From Bremia lactucae (lineage: Eukaryota; Oomycota; Peronosporomycetes; Peronosporales; Peronosporaceae): 32,608 bases of DNA. The notes under the pieces are model-generated. The model was given only the letters and a program-made list of their open reading frames with translations. It had not been told where the DNA came from and did no database searches. The first letter of the stretch is position 1. Each line of letters starts with the position of its first letter. The DNA is taken from contig NC_090619.1 of the NCBI RefSeq assembly GCF_004359215.1, forward strand, positions 4,288,525-4,321,132, written 5' to 3'. Made by a program: the position numbers and the translations under genes. This document shows, in pieces, positions 18,406-28,257 of the stretch.

Positions 18406-19097
18406 TGAGAAAAAGTAAAACTGTATTAATTCTGAGAAATTACACAGACTAGGACACTTTTTATCGGAAATTCGCAGAATAGGACTTTTTTATTCACAGG
18501 ATAGGGCACTTTTTTTCGTTAACTATAAAAGGAAAAAAACTATTGCCCTCCTCCCCAGTGATCACATATGAGCTTCCCGACAAGTTCTCCTATTTTGTTC
18601 AATCTGCTCTACCAAAAATGTGTACTCACTCTGGGATACTCGAGATTTCCCAAGCGATCCTTGGGATGAATGCTGATCTTACTGTTAACAGCACTAGCCA
18701 ACCTACACTGATAACAGTGAAGGTGGGGCGCCTCGATTACTTCACGTACACAACGTGCAGAGGAAGATTACAGGCAGCTAAGTAGTCTTAGCGACTAGAG
18801 GTTAATTCTAAGGCCTTGGATTTGAGAAAAAGTAAAACTGTATTAATTCTGAGAAATCACACAGACTAGGACACTTTTTATCGGAAATTCGCAGAATAGG
18901 ACTTTTTTATTCACAGGATAGGGCACTTTTTTTCGTTAACTATAAAAGGAAAAAAACTATTGCCCTCCTCCCCAGTGATCACATATGAGCTTCCCGACAA
19001 GTTCTCCTATTTTGTTCAATCTGCTCTACCAAAAATGTGTACTCACTCTGGGATACTCGAGATTTCCCAAGCGATCCTTGGCATCCTTGCTGATCTT
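18264..19097 (+). repeat. Tandem duplication of a 417-bp unit (two copies)
   Basis: Copy 1 is 18264-18680 and copy 2 is 18681-19097, nearly identical. Each contains an LTR C fragment, a Mutator-like terminal inverted repeat and part of the transposase N-terminal region. Both copies end in TGCTGATCTT. The unit boundaries match no transposon end. Confidence 0.88.
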
Positions 19098-19585
19098 GCA
19101 CCTGACTGATACGATATTGTTCGTTTTTGTGAAAGGATATGCGAGCATATACAGGACAATCGTCGCCTGAACACTTGAGGTAGGCTCTGGTTTTGTTTCT
19201 GTCGGAGATTTGTAGCTGACGTGATATTTTGCTGCCTGTGATCGAATGGCCATCACTGCTTCGTCCACGGTAGCAAAGGATAGTCTTTGAAAGTTGGCAC
19301 GTCGGGAGTGATGGTAGGTGGCATGACGTTTTGGTTGAGGTCCCTGTGGAAGAAGGAGGTTTGGAGCGGTGGGAAGAGTGATCTCGAGGAAAGATGTCTC
19401 GGAAATGATCTTCCGAGATTGCGAGGAGAAACTTTAGGGGGCTTCCTTGCGTCGCATGCGAGGCTCAGATCAAAATGACTAAAAAGTGTCCCATCCTTTA
19501 ATTAAAGATAAAGTGTCTTATTCTGCGATTTCCGATAAAAAGTGTCATATTCTGTGTAATTTCTCATAATTTCTTAAGTTCCGAC
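18830..19585 (-). mobile_element. Mutator-like (MULE) non-autonomous element with ~100-bp inverted termini
   Basis: The right end (about 19478-19585: AAAAAGTGTCCCATCC, GCGATTTCCGATAAAAAGTG) is the reverse complement of the left end (about 18835-18935: CACTTTTTATCGGAAATTCG). An older copy of the left end lies at 18418-18520 in duplicated unit 1. Between the termini is a minus-strand transposase fragment. The long termini fit the Mutator superfamily. The 9-bp target duplication expected for MULEs was not found. Confidence 0.6.
18975..19325 (-). pseudogene. MULE transposase N-terminal fragment
   Basis: Minus-strand reading across one shift gives FQRLSFATVDEAVMAIRSQ (about 19290-19235), AAKYHVSYKSPTE, then KCSGDDCPVYARISFHKNEQ (about 19165-19105) and YRISQVQDQQG, ending in EAHM-stop. 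This is the N-terminal zinc-binding (FLYWCH/MuDR-like) region found before Mutator transposase cores. The catalytic core is absent. Confidence 0.55.
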
Positions 19586-20037
19586 GTAAAGATCTTCTAT
19601 CTACTACTGAATTTATTATGTCAATAACAAATTATGAATAGCGCCTACTCGCACACCGCCAAATCGTGTCTTATAACAATCGGCGAGGTGGTTTCAACTT
19701 TAGTCAACCAATTAACAAATCAAATGTCTTATTTCGTCAATATTACCAATATTGGTAATATTGGAGCTATTAAGTCATTATTAATGAAGAAAATGATTTT
19801 GTGCTTCTTTATGTATTTTCTCTCATAGGAAATTATATTTACTATTTCTCTTGTAAAAGTAAATATTTATGTGACGGGACACCCCTTATATCACCCTCCT
19901 TAACCAACAGTCACAAGAGTGACCGATGTGGAGTGACAGAAAATATTATTATGCCTTCCCCTGTAAATTTGCATTATTGGTTTCTTATTTAAAAAAATCA
20001 ATTTTACTGCATGATTGATTTTTGCTCAGAAATCAAT
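19586..20037. other. Upstream flank of element D, no supported gene
   Basis: AT-rich, with short open frames only. GTGACGGGACACCCCTTATA (about 19870) resembles the TGTAACGGG-type LTR starts of this genome, but no matching LTR copy lies in the window. Confidence 0.3.
19738..19763. repeat. Perfect 26-bp palindrome
   Basis: CAATATTACCAAT followed by its exact reverse complement, with no loop, in AT-rich sequence between the MULE remnant and element D. It could form a cruciform or be a symmetric protein site. No function is assigned. Confidence 0.9.
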
Positions 20038-20284
20038 ATGTCGACTAATCAGTCCGCGCGCGTAGCCCGTGAGGCCGCAAAGCTGGCAGCTGCACGGATC
20101 AGTGCAGCTTTTGGTAATGCAAATGTTTAAATCGACGCTAATGCGTCTACTGTGGGGAATAGATGCGTTAGCGTCTACGGCGGGGCATAGGTCACCTTCG
20201 ACTCCCATCAAAGTGACTAAAATATGTCATCTGCTGCTGCCATTGCAGGTGACAGTGACAACACCTGATACACCATTTGTAGAA
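20038..20284 (+). pseudogene. gag N-terminus, element D (truncated)
   Basis: ATG at 20038 opens MSTNQSARVAREAAKLAAAR then ISAAFGNANV-stop. A nearby frame gives IDANASTVGNRCV and later SSAAAIAGDSDNT. The alanine-rich N-terminus resembles the start of oomycete gypsy gag. The rest of gag and most of the protease are missing: the sequence jumps at about 20285 to the protease-RT linker that begins the duplicated pol unit. Confidence 0.45.
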
Positions 20285-23200
20285 CACCAGTTTCAGAAGA
20301 GAACTTGGTGGACTGTTGCTTGTCGTCCACAATGGACGAGAGCATCCTAGAAACGAACCAGAAGAAACGGTTTGCTGCTTAAGGCCGGGATGCCTTGAGA
20401 GACAGTTTGTTCTTTGAGGTTCTGTTCTCAGAAGAAGTGCCGCCTAACAGCAGATAGGAGCATCGGGCACGAAATAGACCTCGAACCTGGCACCAAGTAT
20501 TGTGTGACCAGGCAATGGCCGTTGCCGAAAGAACAAGTCGATTATATCGATGAGTTCTTTGACAAGCGAGCCAAGGCAGGACATGTGCTTGAGAGCAAAT
20601 CGCCTCACTGCAGCCCGACCTTTTGTGTGCGTAAAGCCACAGGTGGATGGCGCGGGATGCATGCTTACAATAAGCTGCACACGGCGACCATACCGGCGCA
20701 AACGCCAATCCCGTGGAAAGATGTTTTGTTGGAATCCATGGGAAAGTCAACTATCTTTTCCGCGTTGGACTTGAAGGATGGCTACTATCAGGCACTTAGG
20801 AGAGAGTACGATGTTGCCAACACATCAGTAAGCACTCCAAGCGGTATGCTTCTGATGCCCCAAGGTTTGAAAAATGCACCAGCAACATTTAGCAGAGTGG
20901 TGGTTTACGTGATGCGTCAGCACCGTGCCTACGCGCCCCATTACTTTGACGATGTATTCGTGCGTAGTAGGGCCGAGGATGAGCTGAGCGCAATAGAGTC
21001 GCACAAGCGTCATTTAGACGCTGTGTTGCAGACTTCGAAGGACCACCAACTATACGTCAACTTGCAAAAGTGCGTCATAAGGGTCCCTGAGATAACTGTG
21101 CTGGGTTGCATCGTAGGTACACATGGTGTACGAACAGACCCTGACATGGCAAAATCGGTAAAGAAATGGCTAATCCCACGGCATGTGAATAATTTGCGCC
21201 AATTCCTAGGGCTCGCTAATTATTGCATAAATATAGCAAGAATTATGCTGAGCAAACTAAACCATTATCTGACCTCCTTAAAAAGGACACACAATGGATT
21301 TGGTTAAAAGAACAAGAAGATGCGTTCACATCAGTGAAGCAGTCTCTTGTAGAGGCACCGGTCTTGGCATTGCCAGACGCGGATAAGCCTTTTAGCGTCG
21401 TCTACGATGCAAGTAGTTTGCAATCGGCAGCGCTCTCATGCAGAAGGATAACGACGGCGTTGACCGCGTCATTTCTTATCAGTCCCGGCTTTTAAAAGAA
21501 GCGGAACTGGATTACCCGGTGCATGACAAAGAGCTACTTTCAATAAAGTATGCTCTTGTCAAGTTTCGTGTGCACCTTCTGGGCACCGAACCATTAATGG
21601 TTTCTACGGATCACGCTTCACTGCGCACCGCAATAAATTCACCGCACCTCTCGCATAAAATAGCAAGATGGCTTACATTCTTCTCTGGATTTAATTTTAA
21701 AGTTGAATATAAGTCGGGTAAATCGAATGTCTTGGCTGACGCTTTAGCGCGCAGACCAGACTTCGAGGTGAGACACCAGGAAAGTGTGTCTAGTGCTAAA
21801 GCACAATTTCAGCTGTCAACGTTGGCAGCCGTGAAAACATACCACGTGACGAGCTCATTGGCCTCTGAAGTAAAAGAGAGCTACAGTCAGGACGACCACT
21901 GTCGCCTGCTGTTGGATCACTTTGGTGGACGAAAGGTTTCCCTTCCGTCGCACCTGAAAGCTAAGCTAAATCGCTTTAGCTAAAGCGATGACCTGTTATA
22001 TCATCAGCTGTCTCATTGTGATCCCTGGAGAATCTAGGTGCCTCATGACACAGATCTCAAGCTGATAATCTTTCACGAGCTCCAATATGCACCATCTAAT
22101 GGGCATCTGGGCCGTGAAAGGACATTCTTATAAGTGTCAGAGGAATTTTGGTGGCCACACTATATAGATGGGTGGCCAACTGTATTCGCTCTTGCGAGTA
22201 GTGTCAGCGCATTAAGCCTGCACCGTCCAGCAGTGCGCACTGAAGTAAGTCTGGACTTCATGCTTGGCATGCCGCCCGATCATAAGGGTCGGACGAGGCT
22301 CGTCGGCTTTGAGGACATACTGAGCAAAATGGTGCATTTAGCACAATGTAAGACATCGATCACAGGCAAGGAGGCAGCTCTCTTGTTCCTGGATCATGTA
22401 TACCGACTACACGGGATGCCCGAGTCCATAGTATCGGACCGGAATCCACGTTTTACGACTGGTTTTTGACGACACGTGTTCGAGCTGCTAGGTAGCAAGC
22501 TCCGCATGTCGACCGCAGATCATTCCCAGACCGATTGCCAAACAGAACGTGCCAATCGGGTCGTGGCGGATGTCTTATGCACGATAGCAACTCCAAAGAA
22601 TGGAGCAAACAATTGTTTTTTGTGGAGCTCGCTATAAATAACTGTCCTGGTCAGTACGGGTGAGACACCGTTTTGTATTAATGGACTGCGCCATCCTCGG
22701 ACGCCAGTCTCGTTTATGTGCAGCTCGAGTCTTAGTGGGGGAGGGCCCTTCACTATGCTCGGTGCGAAAGATGGACCTAGTTTCGTTAATATGACGATGA
22801 CCCATGAGGGTATCTTCTCAAAGACAGAAACTTGCCCTGGTGACCCTGCCAGCTTAGAAGTAGTCAATAAAATACACCAATGACCGACTATTCGGCGGTG
22901 TCATAGGCGAGCGAGGCTCAACGCTTTGTGGGTGAGCGATTAGCCATCACACGAAAAGTCCGTGACGCGATGGCAACCGCACAGGACAAGCAAAAAGAAT
23001 ATGCGGACCGAAATGGTCGCAAAAACAATGAACGCATTAGAGTGGGTGAAAAAGTACTATTAAGTACTGCTACCCTACCTAAAAATGCAATTTCTGTACT
23101 ACCTGGAGGTACTACGAAGTTGCTGCCGCGTTTCCTTGGGCCCTTTACGGTGGTAGAAGAGGTTGGAGACCTAAATTATAGGCTCACCCTTCCCCCGTAT

Positions 23201-23573
23201 ATGAAGACGCACCCCGTATTTTACGTGGGTCGTCTGAAACGGTATGTAGACCCAAATGAGGTCACATATCCCCATCTGGCTAAGGAGACCGATGGTGACG
23301 CCGACTGTGAGTCGAGCGTCGTTCGGGTGAGGGGGACGGTGAAGGCGAAAAGCTATCAGACCGATTCCTCCCTCCACGAACAGGACTTGGAGAGCGAGGG
23401 ACATCACGCGAGTAACGCGGATCCCTCAGCATTATCCGTTCGAAAAGGTCCAAGCGAGTCTTCAGGCGTTCATAACCCTGACGAGCCTTCGCTCGGACAT
23501 CAACGAGATCCGAGGTCAGTCGTGAGACTTGACTCTCGAGATCCGCAATACGTCGTTCAGCAGCGTTTAACGC
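20285..23573 (+). pseudogene. pol copy 1 of element D: RT, RNase H, integrase
   Basis: 20414-21307 is RT: GHEIDLEPGTKYC, RQWPLPKEQVDYIDEFF, FSALDLKDGYYQA, SGMLLMPQGLKNAPATF (lacking the WEWLV seen in element B), then YFDDVFVRS. A shift at about 21220 leads to HKYSKNYAEQTKPLSDLL and LALPDADKPFSVVYDASS (first RNase H Asp). Another shift at 21438 leads to HDKELLSIKYALVKFRVHLL, STDHASLRTA and the tether VEYKSGKSNVLADALARRPD. TAA follows at 21981. Integrase continues 22030-23270 with GHLGRERTF. The zinc cysteines are lost; SLDFMLGMPPD, IVSDRNPRF and QTDCQTERANR still show the catalytic D, D and E. FLGPFTVVEEVGDLNYRL and HPVFYVGRLKRYVDP form the C-terminal domain. The chromodomain is missing because the copy stops at the N. 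Relative to copy 2 it lacks ~20 bp near 20435. Confidence 0.88.
23280..23573 (-). other. Open antisense frame: coiled coil plus Arg/Ser-rich tail (pol copy 1)
   Basis: Minus strand, 97 codons without a stop, entering from the N at 23574 and ending TAG at 23280-23282. Residues 1-52 read AAERRIADLESQVSRL, TSDLVDVRAKARQGYERL and KTRLDLFERIML, with heptad-like hydrophobic spacing. Residues 53-97 are Arg/Ser/Pro-rich (SRDVPRSPSPVRGGRNRSD, SPSPSPERRSTHSRRH), like an RS domain. The plus strand is also open here (pol linker before the chromodomain), so one strand may be a shadow. Copy 2 keeps the same frame with one deletion. Confidence 0.4.
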
Positions 23574-23574
23574 N
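23574..23574. other. Single ambiguous base (N) at the junction of the pol duplication
   Basis: The only N in the window sits between ...GTTTAACGC (which in copy 2 continues into the chromodomain) and CACCAGTTCCAG (start of the repeated unit). Its position marks a possible assembly join. Confidence 0.95.
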
Positions 23575-26489
23575 CACCAGTTCCAGAAGAGAACTTGGTG
23601 GACTGCTGCTCGTCGTCCACAATGGACGAGAGCGTCCTAGAAACGGACAAAAAGAAGCGGTACGCTGCTCAAGGCTGGGATGCCTTGAGAGACAGTCCGT
23701 TCTTTGAGGTTCTGTGGAAACATCGTGATGTGTTCCCAGAAGAAGTGCCGAGCCGCCTACCAGCAGATAGGGGCATCGGGCACGAGATAGACCTCGAACC
23801 TGGCACCAAGTATTGTGTGACCAGGCAATGGCCGTTGCCGAAAGAACAAGTCGATTATATCGATGAGTTCTTCGACAAACGAGCCATGGCGGGACATGTG
23901 CTTGAGAGCAAATCGCCTCACTGCAGCCCGACCTTTTGTGTGCGTAAAGCCACAGGTGGATGGCGCGGGATGCATGCTTACAATAAGCTGCACACGGCGA
24001 CCATACCGGCGCAAACGCCAATCCCGTGGAAAGATGTTTTGTTGGAATCCATGGGAAAGTCAACTATCTTTTCCGCGTTGGACTTGAAGGATGGCTACTA
24101 TCAGGCACTTAGGAGAGAGTACGATGTTGCCAACACATCAGTAAGCACTCCAAGCGGTATGCTTCTGATGCCCCAAGGTTTGAAAAATGCACCAGCAACA
24201 TTTAGCAGAGTGGTGGTTTACGTGATGCGTCAGCACCGTGCCTACGCGCCCCATTACTTTGACGATGTATTCGTGCGTAGTAGGGCCGAGGATGAGCTGA
24301 GCGCAATAGAGTCGCACAAGCGTCATTTAGACGCTGTGTTGCAGACTTCGAAGGACCACCAACTATACGTCAACTTGCAAAAGTGCGTCATAAGGGTCCC
24401 TGAGATAACTGTGCTGGGTTGCATCGTAGGTACACATGGTGTACGAACAGACCCTGACATGGCAAAATCGGTAAAGAAATGGCTAATCCCACGGCATGTG
24501 AATAATTTGCGCCAATTCCTAGGGCTCGCTAATTATTGCATAAATATAGCAAGAATTATGCTGAGCAAACTAAACCATTATCTGACCTCCTTAAAAAGGA
24601 CACACAATGGATTTGGTTAAAAGAACAAGAAGATGCGTTCACATCAGTGAAGCAGTCTCTTGTAGAGGCACCGGTCTTGGCATTGCCAGACGCGGATAAG
24701 CCTTTTAGCGTCGTCTGCGATGCAAGTAGTTTGCAATCGGCAGCGCTCTCATGCAGAAGGATGACGACGGCGTTGACCGTGTCATTTCTTATCAGTCCCG
24801 GCTTTTAAAAGCCGCGGAACTGGATTACCCTGTGCATGACAAAGAGCTACTTTCAATAAAGTATGCTCTTGTCAAGTTTCGTGTGCACCTTTTGGGCACC
24901 GAACCATTAATGGTTTCTACGGATCACGCTTCACTGCGCACCGCAATAAATTCACCGCACCTCTCGCATAAAATAGCAAGATGGCTTACATTCTTCTCTG
25001 GATTTAATTTTAAAGTTGAATATAAGTCGGGTAAATCGAATGTCTTGGCTGACGCTTTAGCGCGCAGACCAGACTTCGAGGTGAGACACCAGGAAAGTGT
25101 GTCTAGTGCTAAAGCACAATTTCAGCTGTCAACGTTGGCAGCCGTGAAAACATACCACGTGACGAGCTCATTGGCCTCTGAAGTAAAAGAGAGCTACAGT
25201 CAGGACGACCACTGTCGCCTGCTGTTGGATCACTTTGGTGGACGAAAGGTTTCCCTTCCGTCGCACCTGAAAGCTAAGCTAAATCGCTTTAGCTAAAGCG
25301 ATGACCTGTTATATCATCAGCTGTCTCATTGTGATCCCTGGAGAATCTAGGTGCCTCATGACACAGATCTCAAGCTGATAATCTTTCACGAGCTCCAATA
25401 TGCACCATCTAATGGGCATCTGGGCCGTGAAAGGACATTCTTATAAGTGTCAGAGGAATTTTGGTGGCCACACTATATAGATGGGTGGCCAACTGTATTC
25501 GCTCTTGCGAGTAGTGTCAGCGCATTAAGCCTGCACCGTCCAGCAGTGCGCACTGAAGTAAGTCTGGACTTCATGCTTGGCATGCCGCCCGATCATAAGG
25601 GTCGGACGAGGCTCGTCGGCTTTGAGGACATACTGAGCAAAATGGTGCATTTAGCATAATGTAAGACATCGATCACAGGCAAGGAGGCAGCTCTCTTGTT
25701 CCTGGATCATGTATACCGACTTCACTGGATGCCCGAGTCCATAGTATCGGACCGGAATCCACGTTTTACGACTGGTTTTTGACGACACGTGTTCGAGCTG
25801 CTAGGTAGCAAGCTCCGCATGTCGACCGCAGATCATTCCCAGACCGATTGCCAAACAGAACGTGCCAATCGGGTCGTGGCGGATGTCTTATGCACGATAG
25901 CAACTCCAAAGAATGGAGCAAACAATTGTTTTTTGTGGAGCTCGCTATAAATAACTGTCCTGGTCAGTACGGGTGAGACACCGTTTTGTATTAATGGACT
26001 GCGCCATCCTCGGACGCCAGTCTCGTTTATGTGCAGCTCGAGTCTTAGTGGGGGAGGGCCCTTCACTATGCTCGGTGCGAAAGATGGACCTAGTTTCGTT
26101 AATATGACGATGACCCATGAGGGTATCTTCTCAAAGACAGAAACTTGCCCTGGTGACCCTGCCAGCTTAGAAGTAGTCAATAAAATACACCAATGACCGA
26201 CTATTCGGCGGTGTCATAGGCGAGCGAGGCTCAACGCTTTGTGGGTGAGCGATTAGCCATCACACGAAAAGTCCGTGACGCGATGGCAACCGCACAGGAC
26301 AAGCAAAAAGAATATGCGGACCGAAATGGTCGCAAAAACAATGAACGCATTAGAGTGGGTGAAAAAGTACTATTAAGTACTGCTACCCTACCTAAAAATG
26401 CAATTTCTGTACTACCTGGAGGTACTACGAAGTTGCTGCCGCGTTTCCTTGGGCCCTTTACGGTGGTAGAAGAGGTTGGAGACCTAAAT

Positions 26490-26620
26490 TATAGGCTCAC
26501 CCTTCCCTCGTATATGAAGACGGGGTAAGGGTGAGCCTATAATTTTTCAGACATTCACGTAAATATGGAGTGCGTCCCCCGTATATGAAGACGCACTCCG
26601 TATTTTACGTGGGTGTCTGA
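26490..26620. repeat. Fold-back (inverted) duplication in the integrase C-terminal domain
   Basis: AAATTATAGGCTCACCCTT (about 26486-26504) is followed at about 26525-26544 by its reverse complement AAGGGTGAGCCTATAATTT. Next, CAGACATTCACGTAAATATG with GAGTGCGTC (26549-26577) pairs with GACGCACTCCGTATTTTACG and TGGGTGTCTG (26590-26619). Copy 1 at 23178-23240 lacks the extra ~55 bp. This is the pattern of template switching to the opposite strand. Confidence 0.85.
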
Positions 26621-26658
26621 AACGGTATGTAGACCCAAATGAGGTCACATACCTCCGT

Positions 26659-26935
26659 CTAAGAAGACCAATGGTGACGCCGACTGTGAGTCGAGCGTCG
26701 TTCGGGTAAGGGGGACGGAGAAGGCGAAAAACGTTCAGCCGACCGACTCCTCCCACCACGAACAGGACTCGAAGAGCAAGAGACGTCACGCGAGTAACGC
26801 GGATTTCTCAGCATTATCGTCTCCAGAAGGTCCAAGCGAGTATTCAGGCGCTCGAACATCATAAAGATCCGTGGTTAGTCGCAAAACTTGACCCTCGAGA
26901 TCCACAATACGCCGTTCAGCAGCGCTAAACGCCTG
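26659..26935 (-). other. Antisense coiled-coil/RS frame in pol copy 2
   Basis: Counterpart of 23280-23573. AAERRIVDLEGQVLRLTTDL, then a ~23-bp deletion and shift, LNTRLDLLETIMLRNPRYSR, and an RS-rich tail (SPVRGGRSRSAERFSPSPSP) ending TAG at 26659-26661. The tail is kept although the middle is broken. Confidence 0.35.
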
Positions 26936-27193
26936 CGACTGAACGGACGTGGACGAGATCGCCAATCCTATCGGACGCCGCCTGCTCTGATGGATGCGAA
27001 TGGGATTCAGCGCTTCTTTGTTGGAAGGTTGCTTGCCCACCACTCCGTGAGGCAAAGTTATCAGATTCTCGTCCAATGGAGAGGTTACCCGAAGAGCTTT
27101 AACTCTATAAAACCGATCTATACCCTACGTATTGATGTGCCCGGCTTGGTGGCTGCCTATGAAAAGGAGCACCAGCTGAGGCCTCTTCGCTAG
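26888..27193 (+). pseudogene. Integrase-linked chromodomain, element D
   Basis: The frame reads PPALMDANGIQRFFVGRLLA, HHSVRQSYQILVQWRGYPKS, FNSIKPIYTLR and PGLVAAYEKEH. This is a chromodomain as in Ty3/gypsy chromoviruses, where it guides integration by binding histone marks. The second aromatic cage region (usually NSWEP) is changed to NSIKP, so binding is doubtful. It ends with a stop at 27191-27193 and is cut off from integrase by the fold-back. Confidence 0.75.
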
Positions 27194-28120
27194 TCTCAAA
27201 TGGACTAGCAGAAGTAGCGTTGTGAGATGAAACAGGGGGTACACTACCGCCCATGATTTCTTTCACACGCAAGCGGGCAAAATTAATTCGCTGCGACCGC
27301 TGTTTCATCGCAGGAATATCGCCTCGTATTAGTCGGGCGTTTTATTTGAACGCAATACGATCGGGATCGGGAAAATACGCCTAAGCGATTTTCCCCCTGA
27401 GCCCTCCATGACTTAAAGACGCCATAATAATTATGTGCGCCTAGAAGAGCGCGCTCTAGGAGCGACGCTCTTGGCCCGTTTAAACGAGACCATTTAGATG
27501 GAGGGGGCATCTTTTGTATGCCACCCGTCACATAGCCACGTTCTAAACGACTGGCTTGTGACACCGACTGAGCACGTTCACGTGTCGTCGGTGGGACTTT
27601 AGGCTCCGAATCCTCTATGTCAGAACCATTATGGATTATGGTCTGAGCATAAGGCGTTGTGGTTATACCCAACGGAGAAGCGGCTGCGCCTTTATGGGTA
27701 GCGCTCTCACTACCCGTCGCTGCGCTTTCCAGCGCAGACGACGAGACAGCATTTGTAAATGTTGTTGTCTACATGTTGTGAGCCATGAGAGAAGTTTGGA
27801 TGGGCAACAATGCGCCATCATCCTTCCTCATGAGCTCGTTGTCCGCATCACTACTATGGAATGACGGTAATGAACTCAACTCATTGTAGTCGACAATGAG
27901 CGACGGATCAGCATCCTCACTGTTAAAGTGGGATGGATTCTTAAGCCCCGTTAGCGCGACAGCAGCAGAAGCTGTCGGCGTTTCGACTAAGGCATTGGAC
28001 GCTGACGGCGTATTAACGCGGCGCGTGCGCTTAGTGCGAGGTTGACTGGGTGTCTTTGCAGACGGCCCACCGACGTGGTCCCTTCTAGGTGGCATCTTTG
28101 GCGCCGTGTATGGAAACACA
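27190..28120 (-). pseudogene. Antisense ORF between chromodomain and polypurine tract of element D
   Basis: On the strand opposite to pol. It starts near 28092-28119 (MPPRRDHVGGPSAKTPSQ), Ser/Thr/Pro/Ala-rich with an acidic stretch (FNSEDADPSLIVDYNELSSL), and runs to a stop near 27769. The same frame region goes on with TTTFTNAVSSSALESAATGS, then GITTTPYAQTIIHNGSDIED (27672-27283). A shifted frame gives AYFPDPDRIAFK-stop, GDIPAMKQRSQRINFARLRV and KEIMGGSVPPVSSHN, ending at about 27190 against the chromodomain. It was once probably a ~300-residue protein. No domain is recognised. It is placed like the antisense ORF of element B. Confidence 0.5.
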
Positions 28121-28214
28121 GATCGCTAGAGTGATTGAGTGAACTAGCGGCGCGTAAAGCTGCTCGCAGTTCCTCTCTCCTCTTTGACGAATTTAACAAT
28201 TAAATTCGTTCTTA

Positions 28215-28225
28215 AAGGGGGGGGG
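28215..28225 (+). promoter_or_regulatory. Polypurine tract of element D
   Basis: AAAGGGGGGGGG directly precedes the LTR sequence TAACGGCTAAAGTTGCC. Confidence 0.7.
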
Positions 28226-28257
28226 TAACGGCTAAAGTTGCCCTAATGCTTTTTGCA

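Larger units (their letters stand above)
23575..27193 (+). pseudogene. pol copy 2 of element D: RT, RNase H, integrase, chromodomain
   Basis: 23595-24620 is the longest frame (341 codons): linker PFFEVLWKHRDVFPEEVPSR, RT entry LPADRGIGHEIDLEPGTKYC, and YFDDVFVRS. The next shifts and the TAA ending ...KLNRFS are the same as in copy 1, displaced by 3313 bp. It also has a private stop (CAA to TAA, at about 25658) in the integrase after KMVHLA. Integrase Asp, Asp and Glu positions are kept. The C-terminal domain ends in LPSYMKTG because of a fold-back insertion at 26522-26576. Downstream 26888-27193 gives the chromodomain. Copy identity to copy 1 is very high over about 20700-26520. Confidence 0.88.

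Noticed and set aside
19287..19478. 63-codon Gly/Trp-rich plus-strand ORF
   Set aside because: Lies inside the MULE-like element next to the terminus; no support beyond being open.
20444..20701. Minus-strand ORFs opposite RT (also at 23757-24063)
   Set aside because: Antisense shadows of a recognised RT domain.
22520..22867. 115-codon minus-strand ORF, repeated exactly at 25833-26180
   Set aside because: Open in both copies only because the copies are nearly identical; it lies opposite the integrase core and shows no protein features.
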